64,000 nt of DNA from Pedobacter kyonggii. Its GTDB lineage: Bacteria; Bacteroidota; Bacteroidia; Sphingobacteriales; Sphingobacteriaceae. Positions 50,616 to 59,720 of this stretch are shown here, in pieces. Every line of letters begins with the position of its first letter. Position 1 is the first letter of the stretch. Under the pieces are notes generated by a model. It ran no database searches. It was given only the letters and a program-made list of their open reading frames with translations, and was not told the DNA's origin. The DNA is taken from contig NZ_SIXF01000028.1 of the NCBI RefSeq assembly GCF_004310665.1, positions 1 to 64,000 of the forward strand, read 5' to 3'. The translations under genes and the position numbers were made by a program.

Positions 50616-50984
50616 ATGGATATATTTCAATCACCTCTAATGTCGTTACCAGGCATAACGCCAGAAGAATTCTCATACTTACAACAAGCCACAACCGGAT
50701 TAACCGAGCAGCAGTTGCGTAACTTCTTAATGGTTTACAGCAGCAAAAGGAAAAATCCATCAGATATGCTAATTTTCTGTTTAATCGGTTTATTCGCTGT
50801 TCCAGGCTTGCAAAGGTTTATCATCGGGCAGATCGGAATGGGTATTTTATACCTTTTAACTGCAGGTTTATGTTTTATCGGATCGATTATCGATGTGGTA
50901 AACCACAAAACCCTTGCTTTTGAACATAATCAGAAAATGGTTTTCGAAAGCTTGCAAATGGTAAGAATGGGCGGTTTTCAGTAA
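50616..50984 (+). CDS. TM2 domain protein
   Basis: A 122-residue protein. The first 50 residues are soluble and helical (GITPEEFSYLQQATTGLTEQQLRNFLMVYSSKRKNP), followed by the TM2 domain: LIFCLIGLFAVPGLQRFIIGQIGMGILYLLTAGLCFIGSIIDVVNH, two membrane helices with the G-x-x-R/F and D conserved turn between them. TM2 proteins have no known general role. It is the second gene of the DUF2752-TM2 pair and ends before a strong terminator. Confidence 0.87.
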   Translation: MDIFQSPLMSLPGITPEEFSYLQQATTGLTEQQLRNFLMVYSSKRKNPSDMLIFCLIGLFAVPGLQRFIIGQIGMGILYLLTAGLCFIGSIIDVVNHKTLAFEHNQKMVFESLQMVRMGGFQ

Positions 50985-51030
50985 ATAGCCTTTTAAATTA
51001 TAATTTTAACATTCTTTGAGTCAAATAGAT

Positions 51031-51061
51031 AGTCCGTCTCGGTTTTACATCGAGACGGACT
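51031..51061 (+). terminator. rho-independent terminator
   Basis: AGTCCGTCTCG (51031-51041) and CGAGACGGACT (51051-51061) form a perfect 11-bp stem with a 9-nt loop, followed by TATTGTTTC. It ends the DUF2752-TM2 transcript. Confidence 0.75.
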
Positions 51062-51081
51062 TATTGTTTCTTGCAAGTAAG

Positions 51082-51147
51082 TTGTCATGCTGAGGCACGA
51101 AGCATCTCTTTCATAGCTTGAAGATGCTTCGTGCCTCGGCATGACAA
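51082..51147. repeat. near-perfect 26-bp palindromic repeat
   Basis: The left arm (51082-51107, beginning TTGTCATGCTGAGGCACGAA) and right arm (51122-51147) pair over 26 bp with one mismatch and a 14-nt loop. It is the tightest member of the GTCATnCTGA family in the window. It ends 39 nt before the Nif3-like gene. Confidence 0.75.
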
Positions 51148-51186
51148 AAATTGAAAACAAAACCCCAAATTTTCTATATTTATCAA

Positions 51187-52284
51187 ATGAAATTAGCTGA
51201 AATTACCAATTATTTAGAAAGCATAGCGCCACTTAATTATCAGGAAGATTATGATAATTCTGGTTTAATTGTGGGTGATCCGAATATGGAAATCCACGGT
51301 GCTTTGGTAGCTTTAGATTGTGTAGAAAAGATTGTGGATGAGGCGATTTCGACAGGTTGCAACCTGATTATTACTCATCACCCAATTGTTTTTAAGGGAT
51401 TAAAAAAACTCAACGGTAATAACTATGTAGAGCGTGTGGTGCTTAAGGCAATTAGGAATAATATTGCACTCTATGCCATCCATACCAATCTTGATAGTGT
51501 CCATACTGGTGTAAATGCCAGGATCTGCGAGCGGTTGGGTTTAACAGGAACTAAAGTACTTTCGCCAAAAACTGGTTTGCTGAAAAAATTGGTTACCTAT
51601 TGCCCCCAGGCCCAGGCAGAGCAATTGCGGTCGGCATTATTTTATGCCGGAGCGGGGAACATTGGCAATTATAGCGAGTGCAGTTTCAATGCCGATGGTT
51701 TTGGTACATTTAAGGGGAATGAAGATTCAGACCCTTTTGTGGGCAAAAAAGGTATCCGTCATCGCGAAAACGAAGTAAGGATCGAAATGGTTTACCCTAC
51801 GCAAGCCGAACGAAAAATTCTGGTTGCTTTGTTTGAGAACCATCCTTATGAAGAAGTAGCTTACGATATTTACAAACTCGAAAACAAACACCAATTGGTG
51901 GGTTCGGGTATGGTAGGCTGGCTAGAATACGATATGGATGCCTACGATTTTCTGCATTTGGTAAAAGATAGAATGCAGGCTAAAGTGGTTAGGCATACAG
52001 AGGTAATTGGCAAAAGGATCAAAAAAGTGGCGGTTTGTGGCGGCTCAGGAAGCTTCCTGCTAAAAGAGGCTATTGCCGCCGGAGCAGATGCTTTTATTAC
52101 CGCAGATTTTAAATATCACGAGTTTTTTGATGCAGAGGAAAAATTGATCATTGCCGACATCGGACACTTTGAAACTGAACAATTTACCTCAAATTTATTG
52201 CTTGAAATTATTCAGAAAAAATTTACTAACTTTGCAATCCGTTTAACGGAGCAAAATACAAACCCCATAAATTACTTGTTTTAA
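51187..52284 (+). CDS. Nif3-like dinuclear metal center protein
   Basis: A 365-residue protein, started at the ATG at 51187 (MKLAEITNYLESIAPLNYQEDYDNSGLIVGDP), which matches the usual family N-terminus; the longer frame adds 12 residues beside a repeat. Metal-binding motifs: NLIITHHPIVFKGLK, ALYAIHTNLDSVHTGVN and, at the C-terminus, IADIGHFETEQF. A central inserted PII/CutA-like domain (LVTYCPQAQAEQLRSALFYAGAGNIGNYSECSF) is the long form found in many bacteria. Function is uncertain; GTP cyclohydrolase-like hydrolase activity has been suggested. It overlaps the next gene by one base (TAATG). Confidence 0.9.
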   Translation: MKLAEITNYLESIAPLNYQEDYDNSGLIVGDPNMEIHGALVALDCVEKIVDEAISTGCNLIITHHPIVFKGLKKLNGNNYVERVVLKAIRNNIALYAIHTNLDSVHTGVNARICERLGLTGTKVLSPKTGLLKKLVTYCPQAQAEQLRSALFYAGAGNIGNYSECSFNADGFGTFKGNEDSDPFVGKKGIRHRENEVRIEMVYPTQAERKILVALFENHPYEEVAYDIYKLENKHQLVGSGMVGWLEYDMDAYDFLHLVKDRMQAKVVRHTEVIGKRIKKVAVCGGSGSFLLKEAIAAGADAFITADFKYHEFFDAEEKLIIADIGHFETEQFTSNLLLEIIQKKFTNFAIRLTEQNTNPINYLF

Positions 52285-53027
52285 TGGAACAAACCGTAGA
52301 ACAAAAGCTAAAGGCTTTATACGAATTACAAAATATCCACACAAAAATTGATAAGATCCGCCAGGTACGTGGTGAATTACCAATGGAAGTTGCCGATCTT
52401 GAGGATGACGTTTTAGGATTAGAAACTAGAATTGCAAAAATCAAAGGCGAACTTGATGATCTTGAGGATTCAATCGTAACCCGTAAAAATACAATTAAAG
52501 ATGCGCAAGCTGCCATCAAAAGATACGATACTCAATTAAAAGAAGTTAAAAACAACCGTGAATACGATGCTTTAACGAAGGAAATTGAGATTCAAGGTTT
52601 AGATATTCAGGTTTCTGAAAAGAAAATTAAAGAACATGGTTTCGAAATCACTTCTAAAACTGAAATCTACGAAGCTGCTAAAGCGGAGTTAGATGGCAGA
52701 AAGAAAGATTTAGATGTTAAAAAGGGCGAGCTTGATGTAATTACTGCTGAAACTGAAAAAGAAGAGCAAGATTTACAAAAGAAAGCTGATAAAGCCGAGC
52801 CTCAGATTGAAGAGCGTTTATTGGTTGCCTACAAACGTTTACGCAAAAATGCTGTAAATGGTTTAGCTGTAGTAACAATCGATCGCGATTCTTGCTCAGG
52901 GTGTTTTAACCAGATTCCTCCTCAACGTCAGTTAGATATCCGCCAGCGTAAAAAAATTATCGTTTGCGAACACTGCGGGCGTATTTTGGTTGATGAAGCT
53001 TTAACACACGAAGTGGCAGAAGCTTAA
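52284..53027 (+). CDS. zinc-ribbon coiled-coil protein (C4 type)
   Basis: A 247-residue protein: a long antiparallel coiled coil (about 5-170, LKALYELQNIHTKIDKIRQVRGELPMEVADLEDDV and on) followed by a C4 zinc ribbon: DSCSGCFNQIPPQRQLDIRQRKKIIVCEHCGRILV, with two CxxC pairs. This is the CT398/HP0958-like family, where relatives link to sigma-54 or flagellar proteins in other phyla; that role does not transfer here. Translation is coupled to the Nif3-like gene through the TAATG overlap, a pairing seen in many bacteria, which suggests a shared function. Confidence 0.88.
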   Translation: MEQTVEQKLKALYELQNIHTKIDKIRQVRGELPMEVADLEDDVLGLETRIAKIKGELDDLEDSIVTRKNTIKDAQAAIKRYDTQLKEVKNNREYDALTKEIEIQGLDIQVSEKKIKEHGFEITSKTEIYEAAKAELDGRKKDLDVKKGELDVITAETEKEEQDLQKKADKAEPQIEERLLVAYKRLRKNAVNGLAVVTIDRDSCSGCFNQIPPQRQLDIRQRKKIIVCEHCGRILVDEALTHEVAEA

Positions 53028-53048
53028 TCTACATCATAAAATTATTAG

Positions 53049-53073
53049 AACGTCCCGATTTAATCGGGACGTT
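53049..53073 (+). terminator. rho-independent terminator
   Basis: AACGTCCCGATT and AATCGGGACGTT form a palindrome (53049-53073) followed by TTTTGTTT, 22 nt after the zinc-ribbon gene. It ends the Nif3-zinc ribbon transcript. Confidence 0.75.
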
Positions 53074-53200
53074 TTTGTTTAGACCTATTTTCTAGCGGTT
53101 AAACAAAACAAGAATATGATTTTAGCGTTTAATGTAGATATTTGTTTAAATGTGAACCACTGTTGCTTTGGCGCAGAATCAAACTGAAATATATTCCTGA

Positions 53201-54688
53201 ATGACTAAAATCATCCCTGTTTTTGCTTTTTCTGCTCTTCTACTGTTTCCGGCATCTTTATTTGCAAATTTCGACTTTAACAGCAATTGTTTAAATGCCT
53301 ATAAAAGCATATTCGAACTTAAACTGGGCAATGCGAGAGCTTATATCTCCACCGAAAAAAAGCAGCACCCCAATAATTCCATTATTCCGCTTTTAGAAAA
53401 CTATGTAGATTATTTTACAGTTTTAACTTCCGAGAGCAAAGCTGATTTTGATCGCTTAAAAGGCAATAAATCTATACGGTTAGATCAAATAAGTGATGAC
53501 GATAAAAAGTCACCCTACTATCTGTATGCGCAGGCAGAAATTAATTTGCAATGGGCACTCATCCGCGGGCGGTTTGGTGAATATTTTAATGCTGCAATGG
53601 AGGTTAAAAAGGCCAACAGTCTTTTGCAGGAGAACAATAAGAAGTTCCCGAACTTTCACCTTAACTTAAAAGGTTTGGGGTTGATTAATGCAGTTTTGGG
53701 CAATCTTCCGGATGGAGCTTTAAAAACGGCGTTATCTACTTTTGGAATCAAAGGCAACCTTCAGAACGGATTAAATATGTTCGAAAAACTGGCCGATAAT
53801 CTACCAAAATCTTCCTACGAGCCTTTTTACGAAGAAGTGGTGTTTTATTATGCTTATGTGTTAACCGATGTTGCACATAGCTCACAGGCTTATGCAAAAA
53901 CCATAAAATATACAGAAAGGATTGCGGATACCAGTTTATTAAAAAGTTATTTGCAGAGTTATGTATGCATTAAAAACGGGCATAGTGAAGAAGCTATTGC
54001 TATTTTGGCCAAGCGGCCAGCAGGACGGGTTTATCAGCCTTTTCCTTATTTAGATTATCTGGAGGGTATTGCACACCTCAATAAATTGAATCTTAATTCG
54101 GGAATCTATTTTAACCGCTTTTTGCAGGCAACCAAGGGGGTAAACTTTGTGAAGGATGCTTACCTTCATTTAGGCTGGATCTCTCTTCTGAAGGGAGATA
54201 AAGCAGCCTACGCGGCGTTTGCAGCCAAGGCAGTTAAAAACGGATACACCTACATGGAAAAAGACAAGCAGGCGAAAGCCGAGGCTGCTTCAGGAACGCC
54301 AACAATTGATCTGTTGAAAGCCCGGTTACTGTTTGATGGTGGTTATTTGAGCAGGGCCCTGCAGATTCTTGATGATAAGAAAGTAACGGATTACGCCAAC
54401 GATAAAGACAAAACAGAACTGAATTACCGTTTGGGTAGGATTTACGATGATTTGGGGAAAGATGATCAAGCATTAACAGCTTATCAGGAGACAATTAATG
54501 AAGGCAAAAACCTAAAATATTATTTTGCCGCCAACGCTGCAGTACAGATGGGTAAGGTTTACGAAAGAAGGAAAAATAATGCGAAAGCGAAAGAGGCTTT
54601 CAATACAGCCATTGCCATGAAAAATCATGAATTTGAAAGCAGTATTGAAAGCCAGGCCAGGGCCGGTTTAAAACGGTTGGCAAATTAG
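53201..54688 (+). CDS. secreted TPR-repeat protein
   Basis: A 495-residue exported protein. A signal peptide (IIPVFAFSALLLFPASLFANF) is followed by helical TPR-like sequence; the clearest repeats are near the C-terminus: TELNYRLGRIYDDLGKDDQALTAYQETIN and YFAANAAVQMGKVYERRKNNAKAKEAFNTAI. The middle part (ANSLLQENNKKFPNFHLNLKGLGLINAVLGNLPDG) resembles the Bacteroidota-type outer-membrane-linked TPR proteins. Function unknown, probably protein-protein contacts in the periplasm. It converges on the FabH-like gene with a 4-bp overlap of the two stop regions. Confidence 0.75.
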   Translation: MTKIIPVFAFSALLLFPASLFANFDFNSNCLNAYKSIFELKLGNARAYISTEKKQHPNNSIIPLLENYVDYFTVLTSESKADFDRLKGNKSIRLDQISDDDKKSPYYLYAQAEINLQWALIRGRFGEYFNAAMEVKKANSLLQENNKKFPNFHLNLKGLGLINAVLGNLPDGALKTALSTFGIKGNLQNGLNMFEKLADNLPKSSYEPFYEEVVFYYAYVLTDVAHSSQAYAKTIKYTERIADTSLLKSYLQSYVCIKNGHSEEAIAILAKRPAGRVYQPFPYLDYLEGIAHLNKLNLNSGIYFNRFLQATKGVNFVKDAYLHLGWISLLKGDKAAYAAFAAKAVKNGYTYMEKDKQAKAEAASGTPTIDLLKARLLFDGGYLSRALQILDDKKVTDYANDKDKTELNYRLGRIYDDLGKDDQALTAYQETINEGKNLKYYFAANAAVQMGKVYERRKNNAKAKEAFNTAIAMKNHEFESSIESQARAGLKRLAN

Positions 54689-55761
54689 AAGCGGTGTACA
54701 AATGCATTAATATGCATCCCTGCTCCTACTGAAGCAAAAACAGCTACATCGCCAGCCTTAACTTTGTAGCCTTTAACTTCGCCTTTTAATACCAGGTCCA
54801 ATAAGGTTGGTACAGTGGCAACTGAACTGTTTCCTAGCCATGAAATCGTCATTGGGACTAAGTTTTCGGGTACTGTATCTTTGCCATAAAGTTTAAATAA
54901 ACGTTTCATGATAGCGGTATCCATTTTGCCATTGGCCTGGTGAACGAAAACGATATTCACATCTTCTACGCTTAAGCCAGCTTTATCAATGGCCTTTTTT
55001 ATCACCTGAGGTACCTGTACTACTGCAAACTCATAAAGTTTGCGTCCATTCATTTTCAGGTAAAGGTTTCCATTGGTTTCATCAGGATGTGAGCTCTTGC
55101 CCATGGTTAATAAATTGCCATGGTTTACGGCATGCGTTTCTGTTTTATGCGCTAGTATTCCTCTTTTTTCTTCTGATTCTTCTGCCTCGAAAATTACGAC
55201 TCCAGCACCGTCCGAAAAGATCATGCTATCACGGTCATGTGGATCGATAATACGGCTTAAGGTTTCTGCACCAATAACCATAACACGTTTTGCATCCCCG
55301 CTTTTAATATAGTAATCTGCCTGTATTGCGCCTTGAACCCATCCCGGGCAGCCAAAAATGATGTCGTAGGCAACGCAGTCAGGATTTTGAATGCCTAGCT
55401 GTTGTTTTACCTTTGAAGCTAAAGAAGGCAAAATGTCAATGCGGTTGCTACCCAAAGGGATATCACCAAAATTATGACAAAATATAATATAGTCTAAGGT
55501 TTCTTTATCTATCCCCGCATTTTCAATGGCTTTTTCTGCTGCCTTTGCGCCAATATGATTGCTTAACTGCTCAGGGCAGGCGTAACGCCTTTCCACGATC
55601 TCCGTAATTTCAGAGAATTTATCAATGATCTCCGAATTCTCTTTCTCCAATAGATTTCCATTCTCAAAAAATGTCGAATTTAAGAATTCGTTACCAGAAA
55701 TAATATTTTTTGGAATATAACTCCCGGTACCGGTTATTACTGTATTTATTGCTCTGCTCAT
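54685..55761 (-). CDS. 3-oxoacyl-ACP synthase III family protein (FabH-like)
   Basis: A 358-residue thiolase-fold ketosynthase. The Cys-His-Asn triad is complete: Cys138 in YDIIFGCPGWVQG, His274 in VFVHQANGKMD and Asn311 in SWLGNSSVATVP. SDGAGVVIFEA and GAGMHINAFVHRF are the expected C-terminal strands. At about 30 residues longer than housekeeping FabH and with an unusual N-terminal insert (FFENGNLLEKENSEIIDKFSEI), it is probably a second, specialised enzyme, for example for branched or secondary lipids. It is a single gene, upstream of the kinase/regulator pair at 55.8 kb but not adjacent to fatty-acid genes. Confidence 0.87.
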   Translation of the reverse strand: MSRAINTVITGTGSYIPKNIISGNEFLNSTFFENGNLLEKENSEIIDKFSEITEIVERRYACPEQLSNHIGAKAAEKAIENAGIDKETLDYIIFCHNFGDIPLGSNRIDILPSLASKVKQQLGIQNPDCVAYDIIFGCPGWVQGAIQADYYIKSGDAKRVMVIGAETLSRIIDPHDRDSMIFSDGAGVVIFEAEESEEKRGILAHKTETHAVNHGNLLTMGKSSHPDETNGNLYLKMNGRKLYEFAVVQVPQVIKKAIDKAGLSVEDVNIVFVHQANGKMDTAIMKRLFKLYGKDTVPENLVPMTISWLGNSSVATVPTLLDLVLKGEVKGYKVKAGDVAVFASVGAGMHINAFVHRF

Positions 55762-55839
55762 AATTATAATACCGCATACTAAAACGGTATGTAGTATAAA
55801 AATATCAATTATATTCGATAAACGAAAATAAATTAAATA

Positions 55840-56493
55840 TTAACGGAGCTTATTTTCAAGTGCGAATTTTAATAATCCTGCTTTTCCTGTTACGTTGAGC
55901 TTTTGTGCCATATTTTTACGGTGCGTATCAACAGTGTTTAAAGCTATAAATAATTTTTGAGCAATTTGCTGTGAAGTATAGTCGTTACTGATCAATTTCA
56001 ATATTTCCATTTCCCGGGCGGTTAAGTTATGGCTTTTTTGGAAATGATCACTGTCATTAAAGACAGAGGACGGTTGAACATCCGATTTTATTTTTTGGAA
56101 ATATTTTTCTCCGTTCTGCAAGCCGGAAATAATTTTGAATAGTGTTTCTGCATCGGTATCTTTTTGAATAAAAGCCATTACCCCTATGCCCTCAAGTTTT
56201 GCTGCTAAGGTTGCAGTATAATACATTGATAAGACCATTATTTTAACAGCAGGAAATAATTGCCTGATTTTTTCGGCGGCAATTTCACCGTCTAAAACCG
56301 GCATGTTCAGATCAAGGATTAAAATGTCAGGTATCTGGGTGTTCAAGAGGTGCAAAATCTCCTTTCCATTAGATGCCATACCGATTATTTTAAAATTAAG
56401 CTGCTCAGAGAGAATAGCCGATAATCCTTCGGCAAACAATTTATGATCATCAGCGATCATTAACGTGGTGGGCTTCTGTTGAATTGTGTCCAT
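55840..56493 (-). CDS. NarL/LuxR-type response regulator
   Basis: A 217-residue response regulator. The receiver domain has DD at 15-16 (MIADDHKLFAEG), the phospho-acceptor Asp61 (ILILDLNMPVLDG) and Lys111 (FIQKDTD). The LuxR-type DNA-binding domain begins near 150: NLTAREMEILKLISNDYTSQQIAQKLFIALNTVDTHRKNMAQKL. Its start codon overlaps the last base of the upstream kinase gene, so the two are coupled. The targets are unknown; the divergent secreted proteins from 58.5 kb onwards are candidates by position. Confidence 0.9.
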   Translation of the reverse strand: MDTIQQKPTTLMIADDHKLFAEGLSAILSEQLNFKIIGMASNGKEILHLLNTQIPDILILDLNMPVLDGEIAAEKIRQLFPAVKIMVLSMYYTATLAAKLEGIGVMAFIQKDTDAETLFKIISGLQNGEKYFQKIKSDVQPSSVFNDSDHFQKSHNLTAREMEILKLISNDYTSQQIAQKLFIALNTVDTHRKNMAQKLNVTGKAGLLKFALENKLR

Positions 56494-58370
56494 TATTTCA
56501 AGGGGATATCAATTACTGTTGTTGTACCGTTTTGATTACTGTCTACCTGGATTTTACCATTAAGATAATTTACCCTCGATAGAATATTTTGTGTACCTAA
56601 ACCCTTTTTATCCATATCGGGATTAAAACCAATGCCGTTATCTTCGGCCACAATGCTAATTCTTTCATCGAAAGATAAAATCTGTATGGTTGCCTTCGAT
56701 GCAAAAGAATGCCTGATGATGTTGTTTACCAGTTCGTTAACAATCCGGTATATGGTAATTTCCATTCCACTTTCAATAGGGTGTTCTACCTGGAAAACAA
56801 ATTCGAATGCAATTTTACCTGAATGGTTCAGGGTTCTAAAATGCTCGTTTAATGTTTCAATTAAACCAAGCTGCTCAAAGTTTTTTGGCATTAAATTGTG
56901 CGATATTTCCCTTAAATCGGCACATGCCTTTTCGATCATACTGATGGTTTGGTCGTAAAATAAGCGGTCATTTTCAGTAAGTTTTAAAACTTTGTGCTGA
57001 AAAGCGGTGATGTTTAGTTTTATAATTGAAAGTGTGCCGCCGAGGTCATCATGAAGATCGCGGGCCAAACGCGTCCGTTCATCTTCCTGTGCATTAAAAA
57101 TGCCATCAGCAAGGTCTACCTGATGTTTGCTCTTTTCTTCGAGCAGAATTTCCTTTTCTTTTTTTAGAAAATTATAACGCTGTGTTAATGCAAATGAAAG
57201 GAAAATGATTTCGGCTGTTAAACCCACTACTAAACCATTTGGCTTTAATAAATTAAAGTTGGTAAGCCCTAGTGTGTTAAAAACATAGTTAAAAACCCCA
57301 AATAACAACATCACGGTTGCAATAAAATAATACCAGCCTAACTTGTAGCCTGCTCTAATTCTTTCCACTACACAGATAATAATAATGATTACAGTAAGGA
57401 GTGCAAGAAAATTGTTGATGTAAAAAACAGTTTTTTCTAAGAGGATAAACGATTTGAAAAGCATAAATACCGGAATGATGGACATGGCCCAGCAGAACCT
57501 TTTATAATAATTGGTAAAGCGATATAATCGACTGTTTGTGCTATTTTGGTTAACAAACAGCTGCATTACCTGAATTAACAGGCCACAGCTCAGCGATGCC
57601 ATAATCAGCCGCATATAATCCTGTAGACCAGGTAAATTTGGGTAGAACCATTGAAAAGCCAACCCCTCTTCTTCCAGGATAAAAATTAGGGTACAAAAAA
57701 TGTAAATTGCATAATATAGGTGGATGTTGTCCTTTACAGAAGCATACAATAACAGATTAAATATCACGGCAAAAACAAAAATGCCTGTGTAAAATCCAAA
57801 TAGGGTATGCTGCGGAATCTCTGCCTGAATAATATCAACATCACGTCCGATAGATATTGGCATGTACATGTTCTGTCCGCGTTTGTCTGCCCACAAATAA
57901 AAAGTGGCCTTTTCATGAGGCGAAAGAACCATTGGATAGATAAAGCTTCTATTGCGGTAGGGGCGTTGTTTAAAAGGAAAATGATCGCCTGTTAAGCCTA
58001 AGGGATATATCTTTCCCAACTGATCTACTTTAAACAGCTGGAGTTGGTTAATGCTAGAGCTCTGCTCCTTAAACATAAGGTGCACAGATTCATTTAGGGT
58101 ATTTTCGATATCAAAAGCAATCCAGTAATAAGATTGGGTGTAACCTTTACTAAAAACTTTTCCTGGTATTAGTGGGATGAGTTTCCGGGCCTGCTTATAT
58201 TTTACAATAGAATCGATGCTTAGATTTAAATTTTTGTCCTCATAGAAATACCCGTGCTCACTAATATTGAATTTTTTTGCCGTATCGATTAAAATTGGGT
58301 TGCCCTGTTGCGCAAAGCAGACCTGTATTAGGGTTATAAAAAATAAGAATAGCAAAAAAAGTTTATTCAT
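56493..58370 (-). CDS. 7TMR-DISM sensor histidine kinase
   Basis: A 625-residue kinase. After a signal peptide (LFLLFLFFITLIQVCFA) comes an extracellular 7TMR-DISMED2-like beta domain (about 25-180, with YYWIAFDIENTLNESVHLMFKEQSSSINQLQLF), then seven membrane helices (about 185-385) and a cytoplasmic HisKA_3 domain with the His in RLARDLHDDLGGTLS. ATP-site motifs are NELVNNIIRHSFASK, EDNGIGF and KGLGTQNILSR. DISMED2 domains are thought to bind carbohydrates or other small ligands outside the cell. It is the partner of the response regulator at 55840-56493. Confidence 0.88.
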   Translation of the reverse strand: MNKLFLLFLFFITLIQVCFAQQGNPILIDTAKKFNISEHGYFYEDKNLNLSIDSIVKYKQARKLIPLIPGKVFSKGYTQSYYWIAFDIENTLNESVHLMFKEQSSSINQLQLFKVDQLGKIYPLGLTGDHFPFKQRPYRNRSFIYPMVLSPHEKATFYLWADKRGQNMYMPISIGRDVDIIQAEIPQHTLFGFYTGIFVFAVIFNLLLYASVKDNIHLYYAIYIFCTLIFILEEEGLAFQWFYPNLPGLQDYMRLIMASLSCGLLIQVMQLFVNQNSTNSRLYRFTNYYKRFCWAMSIIPVFMLFKSFILLEKTVFYINNFLALLTVIIIIICVVERIRAGYKLGWYYFIATVMLLFGVFNYVFNTLGLTNFNLLKPNGLVVGLTAEIIFLSFALTQRYNFLKKEKEILLEEKSKHQVDLADGIFNAQEDERTRLARDLHDDLGGTLSIIKLNITAFQHKVLKLTENDRLFYDQTISMIEKACADLREISHNLMPKNFEQLGLIETLNEHFRTLNHSGKIAFEFVFQVEHPIESGMEITIYRIVNELVNNIIRHSFASKATIQILSFDERISIVAEDNGIGFNPDMDKKGLGTQNILSRVNYLNGKIQVDSNQNGTTTVIDIPLK

Positions 58371-58515
58371 TGATGAGAATTGGTCGTAATGTTTAAGGTA
58401 ACCCCTAATATTTCATAAATATAGTATATAAACCATGTACTAAATATACCCAGTAAAGGGTATATAAATCGTTTAGTTGATCGGGTATTTTTACAATGAA
58501 TTAAACGAACTTAAA

Positions 58516-59508
58516 ATGAAAAGTTTCTTGACAATTGTTTTGCTGCTGGTTATGGTACAGGCAGCCAATGCCCAATCGCATGTTTCGAAGAGCGAATATG
58601 CCCGTTATAACTGCAAATTTGCGCCTAAAGGTTGGAATAACTCGGAGGGAAAATTGATGTGCCCTGCTTGTGACAAAGAAAATGAGGTTGCCCGCAAAAA
58701 GAAGATCGCGGATGATAAAGCTGCTTCCGCCGCACATAATTTAAGAAACGAAAAACTTAAAGCCGAAAATGCAATTTCCTTTAAAAAGAAACAGGCTGAA
58801 ATTACTGCTAAAAATAAGGTAACCGAAGTGCACGTTACTATGCCCAAAACATCTGCAACTGAGAATAAAAAACCTGAAGTGCCTGTAAAGAAGGGGCCAG
58901 TTAAACTAGGTAAAGATATAGAGCTATATGCAGGTTGGGGAATGGGAATGTTTACACACAATAGCAGAACAAATTTCTTTTTAAACGAGAATAAGGATAC
59001 GGTTTTAAAGAGTAACGACTATTTAGAAACTTACGCTGTGTGGCGCGAAAACAAGAATAATTTTCCGAAGAACATTGGAATAGTGCTTTTAAAGGAAACG
59101 AATAAGATATCAAACGGGAGAGAACAAAATGTCGCCGATATAGTAGATCTTAAAGGAAAAAGGTATTTTAACAATAACACCATTAGTACCATTTTCCATC
59201 TTGCGGATGATTATTTTGTGGTGTGTAAAAGCCCAACTCTTCCAGAATGGCGCTCTTACGGAAACAATTATACAGGCTACGAAAATGTTGAAATTTACAA
59301 CCTAAAAACCAAAAAAAGTATAAAACTTGATAAAGATGCTGGCCGATTTGTAAGCATATCGATCTATGTTGGCGGAAGGAAAATACCGGGCGAGCCTGAT
59401 CTTGTACCTTTTCTTTCGCGTGTGTATACCAACTATGATGAAGATGTGTATTGCCTCAATGCCAATAGAGAAATGGTGGTAAAAAAAATACCAAAAGCAG
59501 ATAGATAG
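58516..59508 (+). CDS. secreted protein with CxxC motif, unknown function
   Basis: A 330-residue protein I do not recognise. The ATG at 58516 gives a clean signal peptide (MKSFLTIVLLLVMVQAANAQ); the longer frame does not. The mature N-terminus, YARYNCKFAPKGWNNSEGKLMCPACDKENE, has a Cys and a CxxC pair that look like a small zinc knuckle. A Lys/Ala-rich helical linker follows (about 45-125), then a beta-rich C-terminal domain with GKDIELYAGWGMGMF and LADDYFVVCKSPTLPEWRSYGNNYTGYENVEIYNL. It is divergent from the DISM kinase gene (146 nt). The 212-nt gap after it shows no gene. Confidence 0.6.
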   Translation: MKSFLTIVLLLVMVQAANAQSHVSKSEYARYNCKFAPKGWNNSEGKLMCPACDKENEVARKKKIADDKAASAAHNLRNEKLKAENAISFKKKQAEITAKNKVTEVHVTMPKTSATENKKPEVPVKKGPVKLGKDIELYAGWGMGMFTHNSRTNFFLNENKDTVLKSNDYLETYAVWRENKNNFPKNIGIVLLKETNKISNGREQNVADIVDLKGKRYFNNNTISTIFHLADDYFVVCKSPTLPEWRSYGNNYTGYENVEIYNLKTKKSIKLDKDAGRFVSISIYVGGRKIPGEPDLVPFLSRVYTNYDEDVYCLNANREMVVKKIPKADR

Positions 59509-59720
59509 TTTGTTAATATTAAATAGGGGTTATTAAGGAGATAAACGCCTTCTATCAATATTATAAATTTCAGATGGGGGTATCTATAGCCCCGAGTTTA
59601 GAGATAGGTCAAGTACTGTAAACTGGGCCATCAGGGTAGGTTTGCCCTGGAGGTGTATTTATTTGATGAAAGTAAAACCTTAGCTGATAACAACAAACAA
59701 GACCATAAATTTCGCTTATT

